DNA of 64,000 nucleotides from Bacteroidota bacterium (GTDB lineage: Bacteria; Bacteroidota; Bacteroidia; B-17B0; Aurantibacillaceae). The stretch lies in NCBI GenBank assembly GCA_013298715.1, contig JAAFIQ010000017.1, positions 22,920 through 86,919 on the forward strand, in the 5' to 3' direction. A program made the position numbers and the translations under genes. This document shows positions 46,102-58,181 of this stretch, in pieces (the stretch's first letter is position 1; each line of letters begins with the position of its first letter). The notes under the pieces are model-generated. The model was not told the origin of the DNA. It saw only the letters and a program-made list of their open reading frames with translations, and made no database searches.

Positions 46102-46628
46102 TGCGTTATTTAGTTTTAATATTTATTCTTTTTGTATCGGTACTTAAATCCCAAACAAAAGATACTATTCCCAAAAAAGTAAATTATAAACAAGCTCGTA
46201 AAGCTGCTATTTTCAGTACAATTTTACCAGGCTTAGGACAAGGCTATAACAAAAAGTATTGGAAAATTCCTATAATTTATGGAGGAATCGCAGGGTTAGG
46301 CTATTTAGCCCTCAGAAATCAAGCTAATTACGCCTATTACAGAAAAAATTTATTAGCCTTAACAGATGAAGACCCTAACACCACCAATGAAATACCAAAC
46401 TATGATCAAAGCGGACTTCAATCAGAAAAATTAAGGTATAAAAAAAATAGAGATTTTTCGATAATTGGTGTAGCTGGAATTTATGTATTGAACATTATAG
46501 ATGCCAATGTTGACGGGCATTTAAAAACCTTTGATGTTGGCGATGATTTAAGTTTACAAATAAAACCTGTGTTTGTTACAAACTTAGGTTATGCCGCAGG
46601 ATTAAAAATTAAATTAACTTTTAAATGA
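46101..46628 (+). CDS. DUF5683 domain protein
   Basis: The 175-residue protein has a signal peptide or N-terminal helix (about 1-17, MRYLVLIFILFVSVLKSQ) and the DUF5683 motif AAIFSTILPGLGQGYNKKYW with a following hydrophobic stretch IIYGGIAGLGYLAL, then a second helix SIIGVAGIYVLNIID. It is probably an envelope protein; its role is unknown. It is translationally coupled on both sides (1-bp overlap with yihY, 4-bp overlap with dapB). Confidence 0.83.
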   Translation: MRYLVLIFILFVSVLKSQTKDTIPKKVNYKQARKAAIFSTILPGLGQGYNKKYWKIPIIYGGIAGLGYLALRNQANYAYYRKNLLALTDEDPNTTNEIPNYDQSGLQSEKLRYKKNRDFSIIGVAGIYVLNIIDANVDGHLKTFDVGDDLSLQIKPVFVTNLGYAAGLKIKLTFK

Positions 46629-47332
46629 ACATAGCTTTATTAGGATACGGTAAAATGGGCAAAGAAATTGAGCAAATTGCTTTGCAACGCAATCATACTA
46701 TTAAATTAAAAATTGATAAAGACTATAGAAAAGATTTAACAATAGAAAGTTTAAGAACTTGCGATTTAGCAATAGAATTTAGTACCCCAGATACGGTTTT
46801 AGAAAATATTACTTTTTGTAATGAAGCAAAAGTGCCTGTTGTTGTTGGCACTACAGGCTGGTACGAACAATTTGAAAAAGTAAAAACGGAAACTCTAAAA
46901 AGTAACAATGCTTTGTTTTATGCAACCAATTTTAGTTTGGGTGTAAATTTATTTATGAAAGTAAATTCCTATTTAGCTGAGTTGATGAATAATTATTCAA
47001 ATTACGAAGTGAGTATGGAAGAAATTCACCACATTCATAAATTAGATAAGCCAAGCGGCACGGCCATTACACTCGCCAATCAATTAATAGAAAAAATTGA
47101 AAGAAAAAATAAATGGAGCATTAATGAAAAAAAATCAGACACAATTTTTATAGAAGATAGGCGTGAAGGCGAAGTTCCTGGCACACACATAATAAAATAC
47201 AAAAGCGAAATTGATGATATAGAAATAATGCACAAAGCGCACAACCGCAAAGGCTTTGCCTTGGGCGCAGTTGTAGCTTCAGAATTTTTGAAAGGAAAAA
47301 CAGGGGTATTTACAATGAATGATTTAATTTAA
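46625..47332 (+). CDS. dapB: 4-hydroxy-tetrahydrodipicolinate reductase
   Basis: Reduces HTPA in the diaminopimelate/lysine pathway, feeding peptidoglycan synthesis. The 235 residues have the nucleotide-binding LGYGKMGKEIEQIA (5-18), the VVGTTGW segment, FSLGVNLFMK, and the signature EIHHIHKLDKPSGTA (about 137-151) with catalytic His and Lys. Length is slightly short but usual for Bacteroidota. The ATGA overlap with the DUF5683 gene implies coupling. Confidence 0.95.
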   Translation: MNIALLGYGKMGKEIEQIALQRNHTIKLKIDKDYRKDLTIESLRTCDLAIEFSTPDTVLENITFCNEAKVPVVVGTTGWYEQFEKVKTETLKSNNALFYATNFSLGVNLFMKVNSYLAELMNNYSNYEVSMEEIHHIHKLDKPSGTAITLANQLIEKIERKNKWSINEKKSDTIFIEDRREGEVPGTHIIKYKSEIDDIEIMHKAHNRKGFALGAVVASEFLKGKTGVFTMNDLI

Positions 47333-47381
47333 GAAAAGTAGCTCATTCTTCATTCAAATAATAGAAGCAAAAATTAAAATA

Positions 47382-47726
47382 ATGGCCTACCACTGGATAA
47401 AAATATTTGAAAATGAGGAAGACTTATTTGGATATACACCAATAAATTCATTTTTAAATTTTACTCTAAAAGGCGAAAAAATTTGTGTTACCCGAACTGA
47501 AAAAGGAGTTTTTGCTTTTGAAGAAAAGTGTCCGCATAACGGCGCTTTGTTGAGCAAAGGTTTCTTTACAAAAAATAACGAAATTGTTTGCCCGCTGCAC
47601 CGTTATTGCTTTGAATTGGAAAGTGGGAAAGGAACAAACTGTGGTTACGCCATAACAACTTATCCTATAAAAATAAAAACGAATGGCGTTTTTGTAGGCA
47701 TAAAAGCTAAATGGTGGGAGATGTGA
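47382..47726 (+). CDS. Rieske [2Fe-2S] ferredoxin-like protein
   Basis: The 114-residue protein has a complete Rieske cluster site: KCPHNGALLSKG and CPLHRYCFELESGKG, that is CxH, 17 residues, CxxH. It lacks a signal peptide and is of the small soluble NirD/ferredoxin type, probably an electron carrier for an oxygenase or reductase. No partner is nearby. It follows dapB after 49 bp and precedes an inverted-repeat element. Confidence 0.9.
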   Translation: MAYHWIKIFENEEDLFGYTPINSFLNFTLKGEKICVTRTEKGVFAFEEKCPHNGALLSKGFFTKNNEIVCPLHRYCFELESGKGTNCGYAITTYPIKIKTNGVFVGIKAKWWEM

Positions 47727-47816
47727 TAAACGCTTTTTGAAACGATACTGCTTTCAGATTATATAAACATTGTGTATCTTCCCGGTCCTATTATAATTGA
47801 ATAACAATTTCTAAAT

Positions 47817-48077
47817 AGGGTTCACTCAAAATGTATAAAAATTAACTGAATCAACCTGCCTACGGCGGGCACGGGCAGCGAAGTGAAGATGTATAGAAAT
47901 ACTTCGAGCTGAGCTAACGACGAGTCAGTTAATTTTTATCAAGCTAAAATCGCAAAGGAAACTAAGTTTTATCTATAAGGATTTTCCTTGAAAAGTCCAA
48001 AAAGGATTGCACTTAAAAAGAGATTTAACCCTCCAATCTCTTGTCAATTGGCATATTTGCGTTTTTGAGTGAACCCT
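47817..48077 (-). mobile_element. Non-autonomous inverted-repeat element (MITE-like), copy 2
   Basis: This 261-bp element has perfect terminal repeats AGGGTTCACTCAAAA / TTTTGAGTGAACCCT at its core and a 4-bp target duplication AAAT (47813-47816, 48078-48081). It is inverted relative to copy 1 and lacks a 20-bp GC-rich palindrome present there. It holds no ORF. It separates the Rieske gene from the rpoC terminator and is most of the 407-bp gap. Confidence 0.85.
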
Positions 48078-48084
48078 AAATAAC

Positions 48085-48115
48085 AAAAAAGCCCAACCTA
48101 ACGTTGAGCTTTTTT
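48085..48115 (-). terminator. Terminator of the rpoBC operon
   Basis: AAAAAAGCCCAAC (48085-48097) pairs with GTTGAGCTTTTTT (48103-48115) with one wobble. On the minus strand a T run follows the stem, 18 bp after the rpoC stop. Confidence 0.85.
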
Positions 48116-48133
48116 ATTTCAATTCAATACTTA

Positions 48134-51100
48134 TTAAACTTCTTCTTCTACCTCAGCTTTTGTAGCCATTAAGCGTTCGTACTCTTCTTTACTGCCTACT
48201 ACTAATTTTTCGTATTGGCGTAAACCTGTACCAGCTGGTATTAAATGACCAACAATTACGTTTTCTTTTAATCCGTTTAATGTATCTACTTTTCCGTTTA
48301 CTGCTGCTTCGTTCAATACTTTTGTAGTTTCTTGGAACGATGCTGCCGAAATCCAACTGCTAGTTTGTAACGAGGCACGTGTAATACCTTGCAACATACT
48401 TTCTGCCGTAGCTGGAACTGCATCACGCGCTTCAACTAATTTTAAATCTTTACGACGTAAAACTGAGTTTTCATCACGTAATTTACGAGAAGTAATAATT
48501 TGTCCACGTTTTAATTCAGCGCTATCACCCGGTTCAATAACTACTTTTTTACCAAAAATGTTATCGTTCTCAGTCATGAAGTCAATTTTATTAATCAATT
48601 GTTGCTCTAGGAAGATTGTATCGCCTGGATCAACAATTTCAACTTTACGCATCATTTGGCGCACAATTACTTCAAAGTGCTTATCATTTAATTTTTGACC
48701 TTGTAAACGGTAAACCTCTTGGATTTCATTTACTAAGTACTCTTGAACAGCAGTAGGACCTTTGATTGATAAAATATCACTTGGAGCCACAGCACCATCC
48801 GATAATGCCTCGCCAGCTTTCACAAAATCATTTTCTTGAACTAAAATGTGTTTGCTTAAGTTCACTAAGTATGTTCTGCGCTCGCCAGTTTTAGCTTCTA
48901 CCATAACCTCACGGTTACCACGCTTAATTTTACCAAAAGTAACAATACCGTCAATTTCACTTATAACTGCCGGATTACTTGGGTTACGTGCTTCAAACAA
49001 CTCAGTTACACGTGGTAAACCACCTGTGATATCACCTGTTTTACCGGTAACACGCGGTATTTTTACTAATATTTGACCTGGTTCAATTTTTGCAGCCTCG
49101 TTTACTACAATGTGTGCACCAACTGGAATGTTATAGGTTTTTAAAGGCTCACCTTTTTTGTCAACAATTCTAATTGTTGGACTTAAGGTTTTGTCTTTAC
49201 TTTCAATAATTACTTTTTCACGGAAACCTGTTTGCTCATCGCTTTCTTCACGGTAAGTTACGTTTTCTTTAATGTTATCGTACTCAGCGCTTCCACCAAA
49301 TTCTGAAACAATTACTGCGTTGTATGGATCCCAGTCGCAAATCATTTCTCCTTTTTTAACCTTAGCGCCTGGCTTAATATAAAGGTTAGATCCGTAAGGA
49401 ATATTACCTGTTGTTAAAACAATTCCTGTATTTACATCGGTAATACGTACCTCAGTACTTCTGCCAATTACGATATTTGTTTTCTTGCCATCAGCTACAC
49501 GCTCTACTGTACGTAATTCATCTATTTCAGCAATACCATCATACTTAGCAATTAAGCTACTTGATGCCGCTGTATTGGATGCTGTACCACCCACGTGGAA
49601 AGTACGTAAGGTTAACTGCGTACCTGGCTCACCAATAGATTGTGCTGCAACTACTCCTACTGCTTCACCTAATTGCACTAAGCGACCATTAGATAAGTTA
49701 CGCCCGTAACATTTAGCACAAACACCTAATCGGCTTTCACAAGTTAGTACCGAACGGATATCAACTGTTTCAATTGGTGATTTGTCTATTAAGCTTGCTA
49801 CATCTTCACTAATAATTTCGCCACCTGCAACAATTAAATCGCCAGTTGTAGGATGATAAACATCGGTTACAGCTGTACGGCCTAAAATACGGTCGTATAA
49901 GCTTTCAACAACATCATCGTTGTTTTTTAACGCGGTCATGCTTAAACCACGTAAGGTTCCACAATCTGTTTCGTTAATAATCACGTCTTGTGCAACGTCA
50001 ACCAAACGACGGGTTAAGTAACCAGCATCAGCCGTTTTAAGAGCCGTATCTGCTAATCCTTTACGCGCACCGTGTGTAGAAATAAAATATTCTAAGATAG
50101 ATAAACCTTCGCGGAAATTAGATAATACAGGGTTTTCGATAATAGATGCAGTGGTATCGCCAGCTTTTTGAGGCTTAGCCATTAATCCACGCATACCACT
50201 TAACTGCTTAATTTGTTCCTTACTGCCACGAGCTCCAGAATCTAACATCATGTAAACGGAGTTAAATCCTTGTTTATCTGTACTTAATTTATCTAATACT
50301 TTTTTGGTTACTTTGCTATTAGCATGCGTCCAAATATCAATGATTTGGTTGTAACGCTCGTTGTTGGTAATAAAACCCATGTTGTAGTTATTCACTACTT
50401 CATCCACTTGCGCTTGACCTTCAGCAATAATTTTTAATTTTTCATCAGGAGTTTGAATATCACCAAGGTTGAATGATAATCCACCTTTAAATGCGGTTTT
50501 AAATCCTAATTCTTTAATATCATCTAAAAACTTAGCTGTTTTAGCCATTCCGGTTTTCTTAACAACCATTCCAATAATATCGCGTAACGATTTTTTGGTT
50601 AATAGTTCATTAATGTAACCTACTTCGTGCGGAACTACAATGTTAAATAACACGCGTCCGGCAGTAGTTTCAATAACTTTGGTTACTAATTTTTCGCCTT
50701 CTAATGCGTTTGTTATTTTAACTTTAATTTGAGCATGTAAGTCTAAACGTTTTTCGTTTACAGCAATTACAACCTCTTCAGCGCTATAGAAAATTTTACC
50801 TTCGCCTTTAACAGCATCGTTAGGTAAATTCTTTTTAGGCTTAGTTAAGTAATATAAACCCAACACCATATCTTGCGATGGAACGGCCACAGGCGCACCA
50901 TTACTAGGATTTAAGATGTTGTGCGATGCTAACATTAAAATTTGTGCTTCTAATATTGCGGCATGTCCTAATGGAACGTGAACCGCCATTTGATCACCGT
51001 CAAAATCAGCATTAAAGGCTGAACAAACCAATGGGTGTAATTGAATAGCTTTTCCTTCAATTAACTTTGGCTGAAATGCTTGAATACCTAATCTATGTAA

Positions 51101-52426
51101 GGTTGGGGCGCGGTTTAATAAAACTGGATGTCCTTTTAATGCGTTTTCTAAAATATCCCAAACAATAGCTTCTTTTTTGTCAACTATTTTTTTGGCCGAT
51201 TTTACAGTTTTTACAATACCACGTTCAATCATTTTACGAATGATAAATGGTTTGAAAAGCTCAGCAGCCATTTCTTTTGGTAATCCGCACTCGTGTAATT
51301 TTAATTCAGGTCCTACAACAATTACCGAACGCGCGGAATAATCAACACGTTTACCTAATAAGTTTTGACGGAAACGACCTTGCTTACCTTTTAAAGAATC
51401 AGATAATGATTTTAAAGCACGGTTGCTATCGGTTTTAACTGCGTTAGATTTACGTGAGTTGTCAAATAAAGAGTCAACAGATTCTTGTAACATACGTTTT
51501 TCGTTACGCAAGATTACATCTGGTGCTTTAATTTCTATTAAACGTTTTAAACGGTTGTTACGAATAATAACACGACGGTATAAATCATTCAAATCTGAAG
51601 TTGCAAAACGACCACCATCCAATGGAACTAATGGGCGTAATTCAGGTGGAATTACAGGAACAACTTTCACTACCATCCACTCAGGTTTGTTAACCACATT
51701 TTGGTTGGCTTGGCGGAATGCTTCAATAACATTTAAGCGTTTTAAAGCTTCGTTTTTACGTTGTTGGCTAGTTTCGTTATTGGCTTTGTGACGTAATTCG
51801 TATGATAATTCATCTAAATTTAAACGTGACAATAAATCTGCAATAGACTCTGCTCCCATTTTTGCAATAAACTTGTTAGGATCTGAATCGTCTAACATGG
51901 CATTTTCTTTTGGTAAAGCATCTAAAGCAGCTAAATATTCTTCTTCCGTTAAAAAGTCGAGGTAGCTAATACCGTTTTCGGCAGCAGCACCCGCATTAAT
52001 TACTACATAACGTTCGTAGTAAATAATCATGTCTAACTTTTTAGTTGGTAAGCCTAAAAGGTAACCAATTTTGTTTGGTAACGAGCGGAAATACCAGATG
52101 TGCGCTACAGGAACAACCAAATTGATGTGTCCCATACGCTCTCTACGTACTTTCTTTTCGGTTACTTCAACACCACAACGGTCGCAAACAATCCCTTTGT
52201 AACGGATACGTTTGTACTTACCACAATGGCATTCGTAATCTTTTACAGGACCAAAAATACGCTCACAGAATAAACCGTCGCGTTCTGGTTTGTAGGTGCG
52301 GTAATTAATTGTTTCAGGTTTTAAAACCTCTCCACTCGAACGGCGCAAAATCGTTTCGGGTGAAGCCAAACTGATAATTATTTTTGAGAAATTTGATTTT
52401 TGTTTATTATCTCTTCTTAATGCCAT
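48134..52426 (-). CDS. rpoC: RNA polymerase beta-prime subunit
   Basis: The 1430-residue protein has the N-terminal zinc site [20 protein letters not shown] (about 70-89), the catalytic [12 protein letters not shown] with three magnesium-binding aspartates (about 475), the trigger-loop region, the second zinc cluster [16 protein letters not shown] (about 905), and conserved [16 protein letters not shown]. Length is standard for the phylum. It follows rpoB after 84 bp that contain a long perfect palindrome. Confidence 0.98.
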   Translation of the reverse strand: MALRRDNKQKSNFSKIIISLASPETILRRSSGEVLKPETINYRTYKPERDGLFCERIFGPVKDYECHCGKYKRIRYKGIVCDRCGVEVTEKKVRRERMGHINLVVPVAHIWYFRSLPNKIGYLLGLPTKKLDMIIYYERYVVINAGAAAENGISYLDFLTEEEYLAALDALPKENAMLDDSDPNKFIAKMGAESIADLLSRLNLDELSYELRHKANNETSQQRKNEALKRLNVIEAFRQANQNVVNKPEWMVVKVVPVIPPELRPLVPLDGGRFATSDLNDLYRRVIIRNNRLKRLIEIKAPDVILRNEKRMLQESVDSLFDNSRKSNAVKTDSNRALKSLSDSLKGKQGRFRQNLLGKRVDYSARSVIVVGPELKLHECGLPKEMAAELFKPFIIRKMIERGIVKTVKSAKKIVDKKEAIVWDILENALKGHPVLLNRAPTLHRLGIQAFQPKLIEGKAIQLHPLVCSAFNADFDGDQMAVHVPLGHAAILEAQILMLASHNILNPSNGAPVAVPSQDMVLGLYYLTKPKKNLPNDAVKGEGKIFYSAEEVVIAVNEKRLDLHAQIKVKITNALEGEKLVTKVIETTAGRVLFNIVVPHEVGYINELLTKKSLRDIIGMVVKKTGMAKTAKFLDDIKELGFKTAFKGGLSFNLGDIQTPDEKLKIIAEGQAQVDEVVNNYNMGFITNNERYNQIIDIWTHANSKVTKKVLDKLSTDKQGFNSVYMMLDSGARGSKEQIKQLSGMRGLMAKPQKAGDTTASIIENPVLSNFREGLSILEYFISTHGARKGLADTALKTADAGYLTRRLVDVAQDVIINETDCGTLRGLSMTALKNNDDVVESLYDRILGRTAVTDVYHPTTGDLIVAGGEIISEDVASLIDKSPIETVDIRSVLTCESRLGVCAKCYGRNLSNGRLVQLGEAVGVVAAQSIGEPGTQLTLRTFHVGGTASNTAASSSLIAKYDGIAEIDELRTVERVADGKKTNIVIGRSTEVRITDVNTGIVLTTGNIPYGSNLYIKPGAKVKKGEMICDWDPYNAVIVSEFGGSAEYDNIKENVTYREESDEQTGFREKVIIESKDKTLSPTIRIVDKKGEPLKTYNIPVGAHIVVNEAAKIEPGQILVKIPRVTGKTGDITGGLPRVTELFEARNPSNPAVISEIDGIVTFGKIKRGNREVMVEAKTGERRTYLVNLSKHILVQENDFVKAGEALSDGAVAPSDILSIKGPTAVQEYLVNEIQEVYRLQGQKLNDKHFEVIVRQMMRKVEIVDPGDTIFLEQQLINKIDFMTENDNIFGKKVVIEPGDSAELKRGQIITSRKLRDENSVLRRKDLKLVEARDAVPATAESMLQGITRASLQTSSWISAASFQETTKVLNEAAVNGKVDTLNGLKENVIVGHLIPAGTGLRQYEKLVVGSKEEYERLMATKAEVEEEV

Positions 52427-52450
52427 AATTTTATATTTACGATTTTTTTA

Positions 52451-52488
52451 ATTTACAATTTACGATTTTTACCTCGTAAATTGTAAAT
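52451..52488 (-). repeat. 15-bp perfect palindrome between rpoB and rpoC
   Basis: ATTTACAATTTACGA (52451-52465) and TCGTAAATTGTAAAT (52474-52488) form a perfect stem with an 8-nt loop in the intergenic RNA. It is AT-rich and lacks a T run on the transcribed strand, so it is more likely an RNA processing site or relic repeat than a terminator. Confidence 0.7.
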
Positions 52489-52510
52489 GGTTAAATTGTC
52501 AATTATTTTG

Positions 52511-55500
52511 TTATTCCATCGTTACATCTAACGCCAAGCCTCTTAATTCGTGCAACAATACATTGAACGACTCTGGGATACCTGGAGTAGGAATGTTTTC
52601 GCCTTTAACAATAGCTTCGTAGGCTTTTGCTCTTCCTATAACGTCATCTGACTTAACAGTTAATAATTCTTGTAACACATTAGCAGCGCCGTATGCTTCA
52701 AGCGCCCAAACTTCCATCTCACCAAAACGTTGACCTCCAAATTGTGCTTTACCACCTAAAGGTTGTTGTGTAATTAATGAGTAAGGTCCGATTGAACGAG
52801 CGTGCATTTTATCATCCACCATGTGTCCTAATTTTAACATGTAAATAATACCTACAGTAGCTGGTTGGTCAAAACGCTCACCTGTTCCACCGTCGATTAG
52901 ATAGGTTCTACCAAATTGTGGTAAACCTGCTTGTTTGGTGTAATCATCAATTTGATCTAAAGAAGCACCATCAAAAATTGGAGTTGAAAATTTCAATCCT
53001 AATTTTTCTCCGGCCCAAGCTAATACCGTTTCATAAATCTGACCCAAGTTCATACGAGAAGGTACACCTAATGGATTTAAAACAATATCAACTGGCGTTC
53101 CATCTTCTAAAAATGGCATATCTTCTTCTTTCACGATACGTGCAACAATTCCTTTGTTACCGTGGCGACCTGCCATTTTATCACCTACTTTTAACTTACG
53201 TTTTTGTGCGATGTAAACTTTAGCTAATTGAACAATGCCATTTGGCAATTCATCACCAACAGTAATTTGGAATTTCTCGCGTTTGTATTTTCCTAAATAA
53301 TCGTTGTATTGAATTAAGAAGTTATGCAACAAACGTTCTACTTGCTCATTTTTATCTTTATCTGTTGTCCAGTTGCTGGGATTTACTTCAGAATAATCAA
53401 TACGCTCTAAACCTTTTTGAGTGAATTTTGTACCGCGTGGCACAACCTCTTCACCTAAAATGTTGGTTACACCTTGCGATGTGCGGCCATTAACAAGCAC
53501 AAATAATTTATCAACTAATTTTAATTTTAGGTTGTAAATATTTTTCTCATGGTCGCTATCCAATTTTTCAATCATTGGTTTTTCTTCGGCTTTTTGTTTT
53601 TTATCTTTTACAGCACGAGAGAATAAACGTTTGTCAACAATTGTACCTTTAATCGATGGAGATACGCGTAATGAAGCATCTTTTACATCGCCTGCTTTGT
53701 CTCCAAATATGGCGCGTAATAATTTTTCTTCTGGCGAAGGATCTGTTTCTCCTTTAGGCGTAATTTTTCCAATTAAAATATCGCCTTCTTTTACCTCAGC
53801 TCCAATGCGAACAATACCGTTTCCATCTAAATCTTTAGTTGCCTCTTCACTTACATTAGGAATATCTGGTGTAAGCTCTTCCATACCACGCTTGGTATCA
53901 CGAACCTCTAAAGTATATTCATCAATGTGTAAAGAAGTGAAAATATCTTCGCGAACAATTTTTTCGTTAATAACAATAGCATCTTCAAAATTGTAACCTT
54001 TCCAAGGCATAAACGCAACTTTTAAATTACGTCCTAAGGCTAACTCGCCATCTTGTGTAGCATAACCTTCAGTAAGTACCTGACCTTTAGTTACTTTATC
54101 GCCTTTTTTAACAATTGGCTTTAAGTTGATACATGTACTTTGATTGGTTTTTTGGAATTTGGTTATTTTGTATGATTTAACATCGCCTTCAAATGAAATT
54201 AATTTTTCTTCATCTGTGCGGTTATATCTGATTGTAATAACGTTTGCATCTACATATTCTACAACGCCTTCACCTTCAGCATTAATTAATACACGGCTAT
54301 CTTCAGCAACACGCGCTTCGATACCTGTACCAACTATTGGTGCTTGTGGGCGTAATAAAGGAACTGCTTGACGTTGCATGTTTGAACCCATTAAGGCACG
54401 GTTAGCATCATCATGCTCTAGGAACGGAATTAAAGAAGCTGCAATAGAGGCAATTTGGTTAGGTGCAACGTCCATTAAGTGAATTTTTTCTGGTTCTAAA
54501 ACCGGGAAATCACCTTCGTAACGTGCTGTAACTTTTTTACCAATAAAGTTTCCTTTTTCATCTAATTCGGCACTTGTTTGAGCAATATTTTTTAAATCCT
54601 CTTCTTCAGCTGTTAAGTAAGTAATTCCGCTTTTAATATCTACTTTTCCATCTTTTACATTACGGAAAGGCGTTTCAATAAAGCCTAATTTATTAACTTT
54701 AGCATACACACAAAGAGAAGAAATTAATCCAATGTTTGGTCCTTCAGGAGTTTCAATAGTACACAAACGACCGTAGTGCGTATAGTGAACGTCACGTACC
54801 TCAAAACCAGCACGCTCGCGACTTAAACCGCCGGGCCCTAGTGCCGATAAACGGCGCTTATGTGTAATCTCTGACAATGGATTTGTTTGATCCATAAACT
54901 GAGATAATTGATTTGTTCCAAAGAAAGAGTTAATAACTGAACTTAAGGTTTTAGCATTAATTAAGTCAGTTGGCGTAAACACTTCATTATCACGCACATT
55001 CATACGTTCACGAATAGTACGTGCCATACGTGCTAAACCAACACCAAATTGCGAGAATAATTGCTCACCAACAGTTCTAACACGGCGGTTAGATAAGTGA
55101 TCAATATCATCTACATCGGTTTTTGAGTTAATTAATTCGATAAGATACTTAATAATTAAGATCATATCTTCTTTAGTTAACACACGAATAGTTGCTGGAA
55201 TATCTAAACCTAATTTTTTATTGATACGGTAACGACCAACTTCTCCTAAATCGTAACGTTTATCAGAGAAAAATAATTTGTCGATTACACCACGTGCAGT
55301 TTCTTCATCTGGTGGCTCTGCGTTACGCAATAAGCGGTAAATAAATTCAATTGCTTCTTTTTCAGAGTTAGTTGAATCTTTTTGTAAAGTATTGTAAATG
55401 ATTGCAAAATCAGTTGTATTAATATCTTGTTTGTGCAAGATAATTGATTTTACATCAGCATCTACTATAAAATCGATGTGCTCATCTTCTAAAATTGTTT

Positions 55501-56323
55501 CGCGATCTAATAAAACCTCATTACGCTCAATAGAAACCACCTCACCGGTATCTTCATCAACGAAATCTTCTAACCAAGTTTTTAATACACGTGCAGCTAA
55601 TCTACGACCAACCTCGCGTTTTAAACCTGCTTTACTAACTTTTACCTCATCAGCTAAGCCAAATATTTCTAAGATTTGTTTATCGCTTTGGAAACCAATA
55701 GCACGTAATAACGTAGTTACTGGTAATTTTTTCTTACGATCGATGTAAGCATACATTACATTGTTAATGTCGGTAGCAAACTCAATCCAGCTTCCTTTAA
55801 AAGGAATAACGCGGGCGCTATATAATTTGGTACCATTAGCATGGCGGCTTTGACCAAAGAATACCCCTGGAGAACGGTGTAATTGAGAAACGATAACGCG
55901 CTCAGCACCATTTATTATAAATGAACCTTTAGGCGACATGTAAGGAATGGTTCCTAGGTACACGTCTTGCATAATTGGTTCAAAATCTTCATGTTCAGGA
56001 TCTGTACAGTAAAGGTATAATTTAGCCTTTAACGGAACAGCATAAGTTAAACCACGCTCAATACACTCATCTATGGCGTAACGTGGCGGGTCGATGTAAT
56101 AGTCCTTAAATTCGAGAACGAAATTGTTTCGTGCATCGGAGATAGGGAAATTTTCGGCAAACACACGGAATAACCCTTCTTTTTTACGGTTTTCTGGTGT
56201 TGTTTCTAATTGAAAGAAATCTTGGAATGATTTCACTTGAATATCTAAAAAATCCGGATATTCGATCGGGAATTTGTTTGATGAGAAGTTAATTCTCTTT
56301 TGGTTTTTTGTAATTGCAGCCAA
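52511..56323 (-). CDS. rpoB: RNA polymerase beta subunit
   Basis: The 1270-residue protein shows the full set of beta motifs, including the rifampicin-region block [19 protein letters not shown] (about 480), [13 protein letters not shown], and the C-terminal [20 protein letters not shown]. In the rifampicin region the usual residues ([14 protein letters not shown]) look wild type. It starts 190 bp after rplL, with a strong hairpin in the gap. Confidence 0.98.
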   Translation of the reverse strand: MAAITKNQKRINFSSNKFPIEYPDFLDIQVKSFQDFFQLETTPENRKKEGLFRVFAENFPISDARNNFVLEFKDYYIDPPRYAIDECIERGLTYAVPLKAKLYLYCTDPEHEDFEPIMQDVYLGTIPYMSPKGSFIINGAERVIVSQLHRSPGVFFGQSRHANGTKLYSARVIPFKGSWIEFATDINNVMYAYIDRKKKLPVTTLLRAIGFQSDKQILEIFGLADEVKVSKAGLKREVGRRLAARVLKTWLEDFVDEDTGEVVSIERNEVLLDRETILEDEHIDFIVDADVKSIILHKQDINTTDFAIIYNTLQKDSTNSEKEAIEFIYRLLRNAEPPDEETARGVIDKLFFSDKRYDLGEVGRYRINKKLGLDIPATIRVLTKEDMILIIKYLIELINSKTDVDDIDHLSNRRVRTVGEQLFSQFGVGLARMARTIRERMNVRDNEVFTPTDLINAKTLSSVINSFFGTNQLSQFMDQTNPLSEITHKRRLSALGPGGLSRERAGFEVRDVHYTHYGRLCTIETPEGPNIGLISSLCVYAKVNKLGFIETPFRNVKDGKVDIKSGITYLTAEEEDLKNIAQTSAELDEKGNFIGKKVTARYEGDFPVLEPEKIHLMDVAPNQIASIAASLIPFLEHDDANRALMGSNMQRQAVPLLRPQAPIVGTGIEARVAEDSRVLINAEGEGVVEYVDANVITIRYNRTDEEKLISFEGDVKSYKITKFQKTNQSTCINLKPIVKKGDKVTKGQVLTEGYATQDGELALGRNLKVAFMPWKGYNFEDAIVINEKIVREDIFTSLHIDEYTLEVRDTKRGMEELTPDIPNVSEEATKDLDGNGIVRIGAEVKEGDILIGKITPKGETDPSPEEKLLRAIFGDKAGDVKDASLRVSPSIKGTIVDKRLFSRAVKDKKQKAEEKPMIEKLDSDHEKNIYNLKLKLVDKLFVLVNGRTSQGVTNILGEEVVPRGTKFTQKGLERIDYSEVNPSNWTTDKDKNEQVERLLHNFLIQYNDYLGKYKREKFQITVGDELPNGIVQLAKVYIAQKRKLKVGDKMAGRHGNKGIVARIVKEEDMPFLEDGTPVDIVLNPLGVPSRMNLGQIYETVLAWAGEKLGLKFSTPIFDGASLDQIDDYTKQAGLPQFGRTYLIDGGTGERFDQPATVGIIYMLKLGHMVDDKMHARSIGPYSLITQQPLGGKAQFGGQRFGEMEVWALEAYGAANVLQELLTVKSDDVIGRAKAYEAIVKGENIPTPGIPESFNVLLHELRGLALDVTME

Positions 56324-56443
56324 GGTGTTGTGAGGTTAAGTTTAACAATTTGTTGACTCTCTAAAGTTCTTGTTTTTTTCAATTAAGAAAAATGCTTTTG
56401 CAAAATTTAGGAAGCGTTTTTTTCATCCTTTTTGAAATTCCAC

Positions 56444-56469
56444 ACCCCAACCAGTTTTTTGGTTGGGGT
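56444..56469 (-). promoter_or_regulatory. Hairpin between rplL and rpoB (possible attenuator)
   Basis: ACCCCAACC (56444-56452) pairs with GGTTGGGGT (56461-56469), 9 GC-rich base pairs. No T run follows on the minus strand, so it may be a processing or attenuation site lowering rpoBC expression relative to the ribosomal genes, as at the same place in E. coli. Confidence 0.55.
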
Positions 56470-56513
56470 AAATGGAAAATCTTTTGCAAAGCCAAAAAGG
56501 CTTATAGCATTAA

Positions 56514-56885
56514 TTATTTAATTTCAGCTTTAGCACCAGCTTCTTCTAAAGCTTTTTTAATAGCTTCAGCTTCTTCTTTGCCAATACCTTCTTTTACTGC
56601 TTTAGGAGCACCGTCAACTAAATCTTTAGCTTCTTTTAAGCCTAAGCCAGTTAAGTCTTTTACAACTTTTACAACACCTAATTTAGCAGCACCTGCTTCA
56701 AGTAAGATGATATCAAAGCTAGTTTTAGCAGCAGCAGCATCTGCTCCACCACCGCCACCAGAAACTACAACTGCAGCAGCAGCTGGTTCAATTCCGTATT
56801 CGTCTTTTAATAACGTTGCTAATTCTTGTACTTCTTTTACTGTTAAGCCTACTAAAGTTTCAGCTATGTTTTTAATATCTGCCAT
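56514..56885 (-). CDS. rplL: 50S ribosomal protein L7/L12
   Basis: The 123-residue stalk protein has an N-terminal dimerisation helix region ([20 protein letters not shown]), an Ala/Gly hinge ([19 protein letters not shown]), and the factor-binding C-domain with [19 protein letters not shown]. It recruits elongation factors to the ribosome. It lies 54 bp after rplJ. Confidence 0.98.
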   Translation of the reverse strand: MADIKNIAETLVGLTVKEVQELATLLKDEYGIEPAAAAVVVSGGGGGADAAAAKTSFDIILLEAGAAKLGVVKVVKDLTGLGLKEAKDLVDGAPKAVKEGIGKEEAEAIKKALEEAGAKAEIK

Positions 56886-56939
56886 TTTTTTGGTTTTATT
56901 AGATTAATTAATTGTTTTACTTGTTTTGTTTTGCGCTTA

Positions 56940-57437
56940 TTAAGCAGCTTCTTGTTCTTTTGTTTTGTTTTCTAAACCGCCAATTACGCGTTGAATTGGT
57001 GATTGTAATAATGCAATTACATCTGCAATTAATTCGTTTTTCGATTTTAAAGAAGCAACCGCATCTAATTGGCTATCGCCCATAAATACCATTTGCTCAA
57101 CGTAAGCAGCTTTAAGGGCTGGTTTACTATCGCCTTTGCGAAATTCTTTAATTACTTTTGCTGGTGCATTTGAAACATCTGTAAAAATTAACGCCGTTTC
57201 GCCTTTTAAAGCAGGAATTAAATCGGCTAACTTACTGTCGTTAGCGCGCTCAATAGCCTTTTTTAATAAAGTGTTTTTTACAACTTGCACCGATATTTTT
57301 TTATCGAAGCAAGCTTTACGAAATGCATTAACTTTTTCAACAGTTAAAGAAGAACAATCTGCTAAATAAATTTTGTCGTTGGTATTTAATTTTTCTACCA
57401 ACTGCTCAATTACCTGAGTTTTTTCTGTTTTGTTCAT
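56940..57437 (-). CDS. rplJ: 50S ribosomal protein L10
   Basis: The 165-residue stalk base protein includes YLADCSSLTVEKVNAFRKAC, VVKNTLLKKAIE and the C-terminal helix that binds L7/L12 dimers. It lies 14 bp after rplA in the rplK-rplA-rplJ-rplL order. Confidence 0.97.
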   Translation of the reverse strand: MNKTEKTQVIEQLVEKLNTNDKIYLADCSSLTVEKVNAFRKACFDKKISVQVVKNTLLKKAIERANDSKLADLIPALKGETALIFTDVSNAPAKVIKEFRKGDSKPALKAAYVEQMVFMGDSQLDAVASLKSKNELIADVIALLQSPIQRVIGGLENKTKEQEAA

Positions 57438-57451
57438 TTTAGCAGTTTTAA

Positions 57452-58144
57452 TTAGTTGAATAATTTGTTATCGATTGCAATACCTGCGCTCATTGTGCTG
57501 CTCATGGTTACTGATTTTACATAAGTACCTTTTGCTGAGCTTGGTTTTAATTTTACAATAGTTGAAAGTAATTCTTGTGCATTTTCGGCAATTTTTTGAG
57601 CATCGAAAGATACTTTGCCAATTCCTGCATGAATAATACCTGCTTTGTCTACTTTAAAATCAATTTTACCACCTTTTGAGTCGGTTACTGCTTTACCAAT
57701 ATCCATGGTTACAGTTCCAGTTTTAGGATTTGGCATTAAACCACGAGGGCCTAATACACGACCTAAAGCACCTACTTTACCCATTACTGAAGGCATAGTG
57801 ATGATTACATCTACATCTGTCCATCCGCCTTTAATTTTTTCGATGTACTCGTCTAATCCAACGTAATCAGCACCTGCTGCTTTAGCTTCTGCTTCCTTAT
57901 CAGGAGTTACAATTGCTAAAACGCGCATGGTTTTACCTGTACCGTGAGGTAAGGTAACTGTACCACGTACCATTTGATTAGCTTTACGAGGATCAACTCC
58001 TAAACGGACTGCTAGGTCCACAGAAGCATCAAATTTAGTTGTAGTAATTTCTTTTACAACTTTAGATGCTTCTGCAACGGTGTAAGCTTTGGTAGCATCT
58101 ACTTTAGCTGCTACTGCTTTTCTTTTTTTAGTTAACGTTGCCAT
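57452..58144 (-). CDS. rplA: 50S ribosomal protein L1
   Basis: The 230-residue protein has the L1 signature around [20 protein letters not shown] (about 126-145) and [20 protein letters not shown]. It forms the L1 stalk and in many bacteria represses its own operon. It lies 37 bp after rplK. Confidence 0.98.
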   Translation of the reverse strand: MATLTKKRKAVAAKVDATKAYTVAEASKVVKEITTTKFDASVDLAVRLGVDPRKANQMVRGTVTLPHGTGKTMRVLAIVTPDKEAEAKAAGADYVGLDEYIEKIKGGWTDVDVIITMPSVMGKVGALGRVLGPRGLMPNPKTGTVTMDIGKAVTDSKGGKIDFKVDKAGIIHAGIGKVSFDAQKIAENAQELLSTIVKLKPSSAKGTYVKSVTMSSTMSAGIAIDNKLFN

Positions 58145-58181
58145 TTTGTTAAGCTTTGTTTTTTAGTTAATAATTTGTTTT

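Noticed and set aside
56392..56907. 171-codon plus-strand ORF
   Set aside because: Antisense of rplL and its flanks; the Ala/Pro-rich stretch mirrors the L7/L12 hinge.
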